From Aquirufa sp. (GTDB taxonomy: Bacteria; Bacteroidota; Bacteroidia; Cytophagales; Spirosomataceae), in contig JAURHT010000121.1 in the NCBI GenBank assembly GCA_030833145.1, positions 1 through 5,607 on the forward strand: a DNA stretch of 5,607 nt, written 5' to 3'. The translations under genes were made by a program, and so were the position numbers. The notes beneath the pieces are model-generated. The model did no database searches. It saw only the letters and a list, made by a program, of their open reading frames with translations, and was not told the DNA's origin. Positions 5,563 to 5,607 of the stretch are shown in pieces (the first letter of the stretch is position 1; each line of letters opens with the position of its first letter).

Positions 5563-5607
5563 ATGAAAAACAATCTACAAATGGTTTTTGCTAAAATGAG
5601 CCCTAAA
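5563..5607 (+). CDS. N-terminal fragment of an unidentified gene (partial)
   Basis: An ATG at 5563 opens a frame that runs to the window edge, giving MKNNLQMVFAKMSPK. The evidence that it is a real gene is its position behind a perfect TAnnTTTG element with a short leader, and its divergent arrangement from the hydrolase operon. The basic, mildly hydrophobic start could precede a signal peptide or membrane helix, as in many Bacteroidota outer-membrane receptor genes, but fifteen residues cannot decide the family. No function is assigned. Confidence 0.5.
   Translation, partial: MKNNLQMVFAKMSPK

Overview
The window reads as a compact aminophosphonate-degradation locus from a member of the Bacteroidota, probably a Cytophagales-type aquatic bacterium. 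This rests on the DUF5690-type membrane protein, start codons without clear Shine-Dalgarno sequences, a TAnnTTTG-type promoter core at the right end, and moderate GC. Genus is not determinable from what is here.

Left to right: (1) 1-117, the last 38 codons of a PiT-family inorganic phosphate transporter on the + strand. (2) 91-1898, a two-gene minus-strand unit: a PhnZ-type HD-domain mixed-valence di-iron oxygenase, followed with a 4-base ATGA overlap by a 12-TM DUF5690 protein, the likely substrate carrier. (3) 1899-2001, a divergent control region holding a perfect 6-3-6 dyad. (4) 2002-2442, a + strand PhnO-type aminoalkylphosphonate N-acetyltransferase. (5) 2433-5327, a minus-strand three-gene unit with overlapping ends, in transcription order: phosphonatase-like HAD hydrolase, TIGR03364-type FAD-dependent oxidoreductase, secreted alkaline phosphatase. 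(6) 5328-5562, a control region with several repeats including a Pho-box-like direct repeat and a good promoter core for (7), a + strand gene of which only 15 codons are in the window.

Working model: periplasmic alkaline phosphatase frees phosphate from esters. The DUF5690 carrier brings in an aminophosphonate of the 2-aminoethylphosphonate (AEP) type. The FAD enzyme oxidatively removes the amino group to give a phosphono-aldehyde, and the HAD enzyme splits the C-P bond. In parallel PhnZ oxidatively cleaves (R)-1-hydroxy-AEP to glycine and phosphate. PhnO can acetylate the same aminophosphonates, and PiT moves phosphate. The 2-oxoglutarate dioxygenase that normally makes the PhnZ substrate (PhnY) and the transaminase PhnW are not in the window. 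Both convergent gene pairs overlap at their 3' ends, so the locus is very tightly packed and shows no intrinsic terminators between them.
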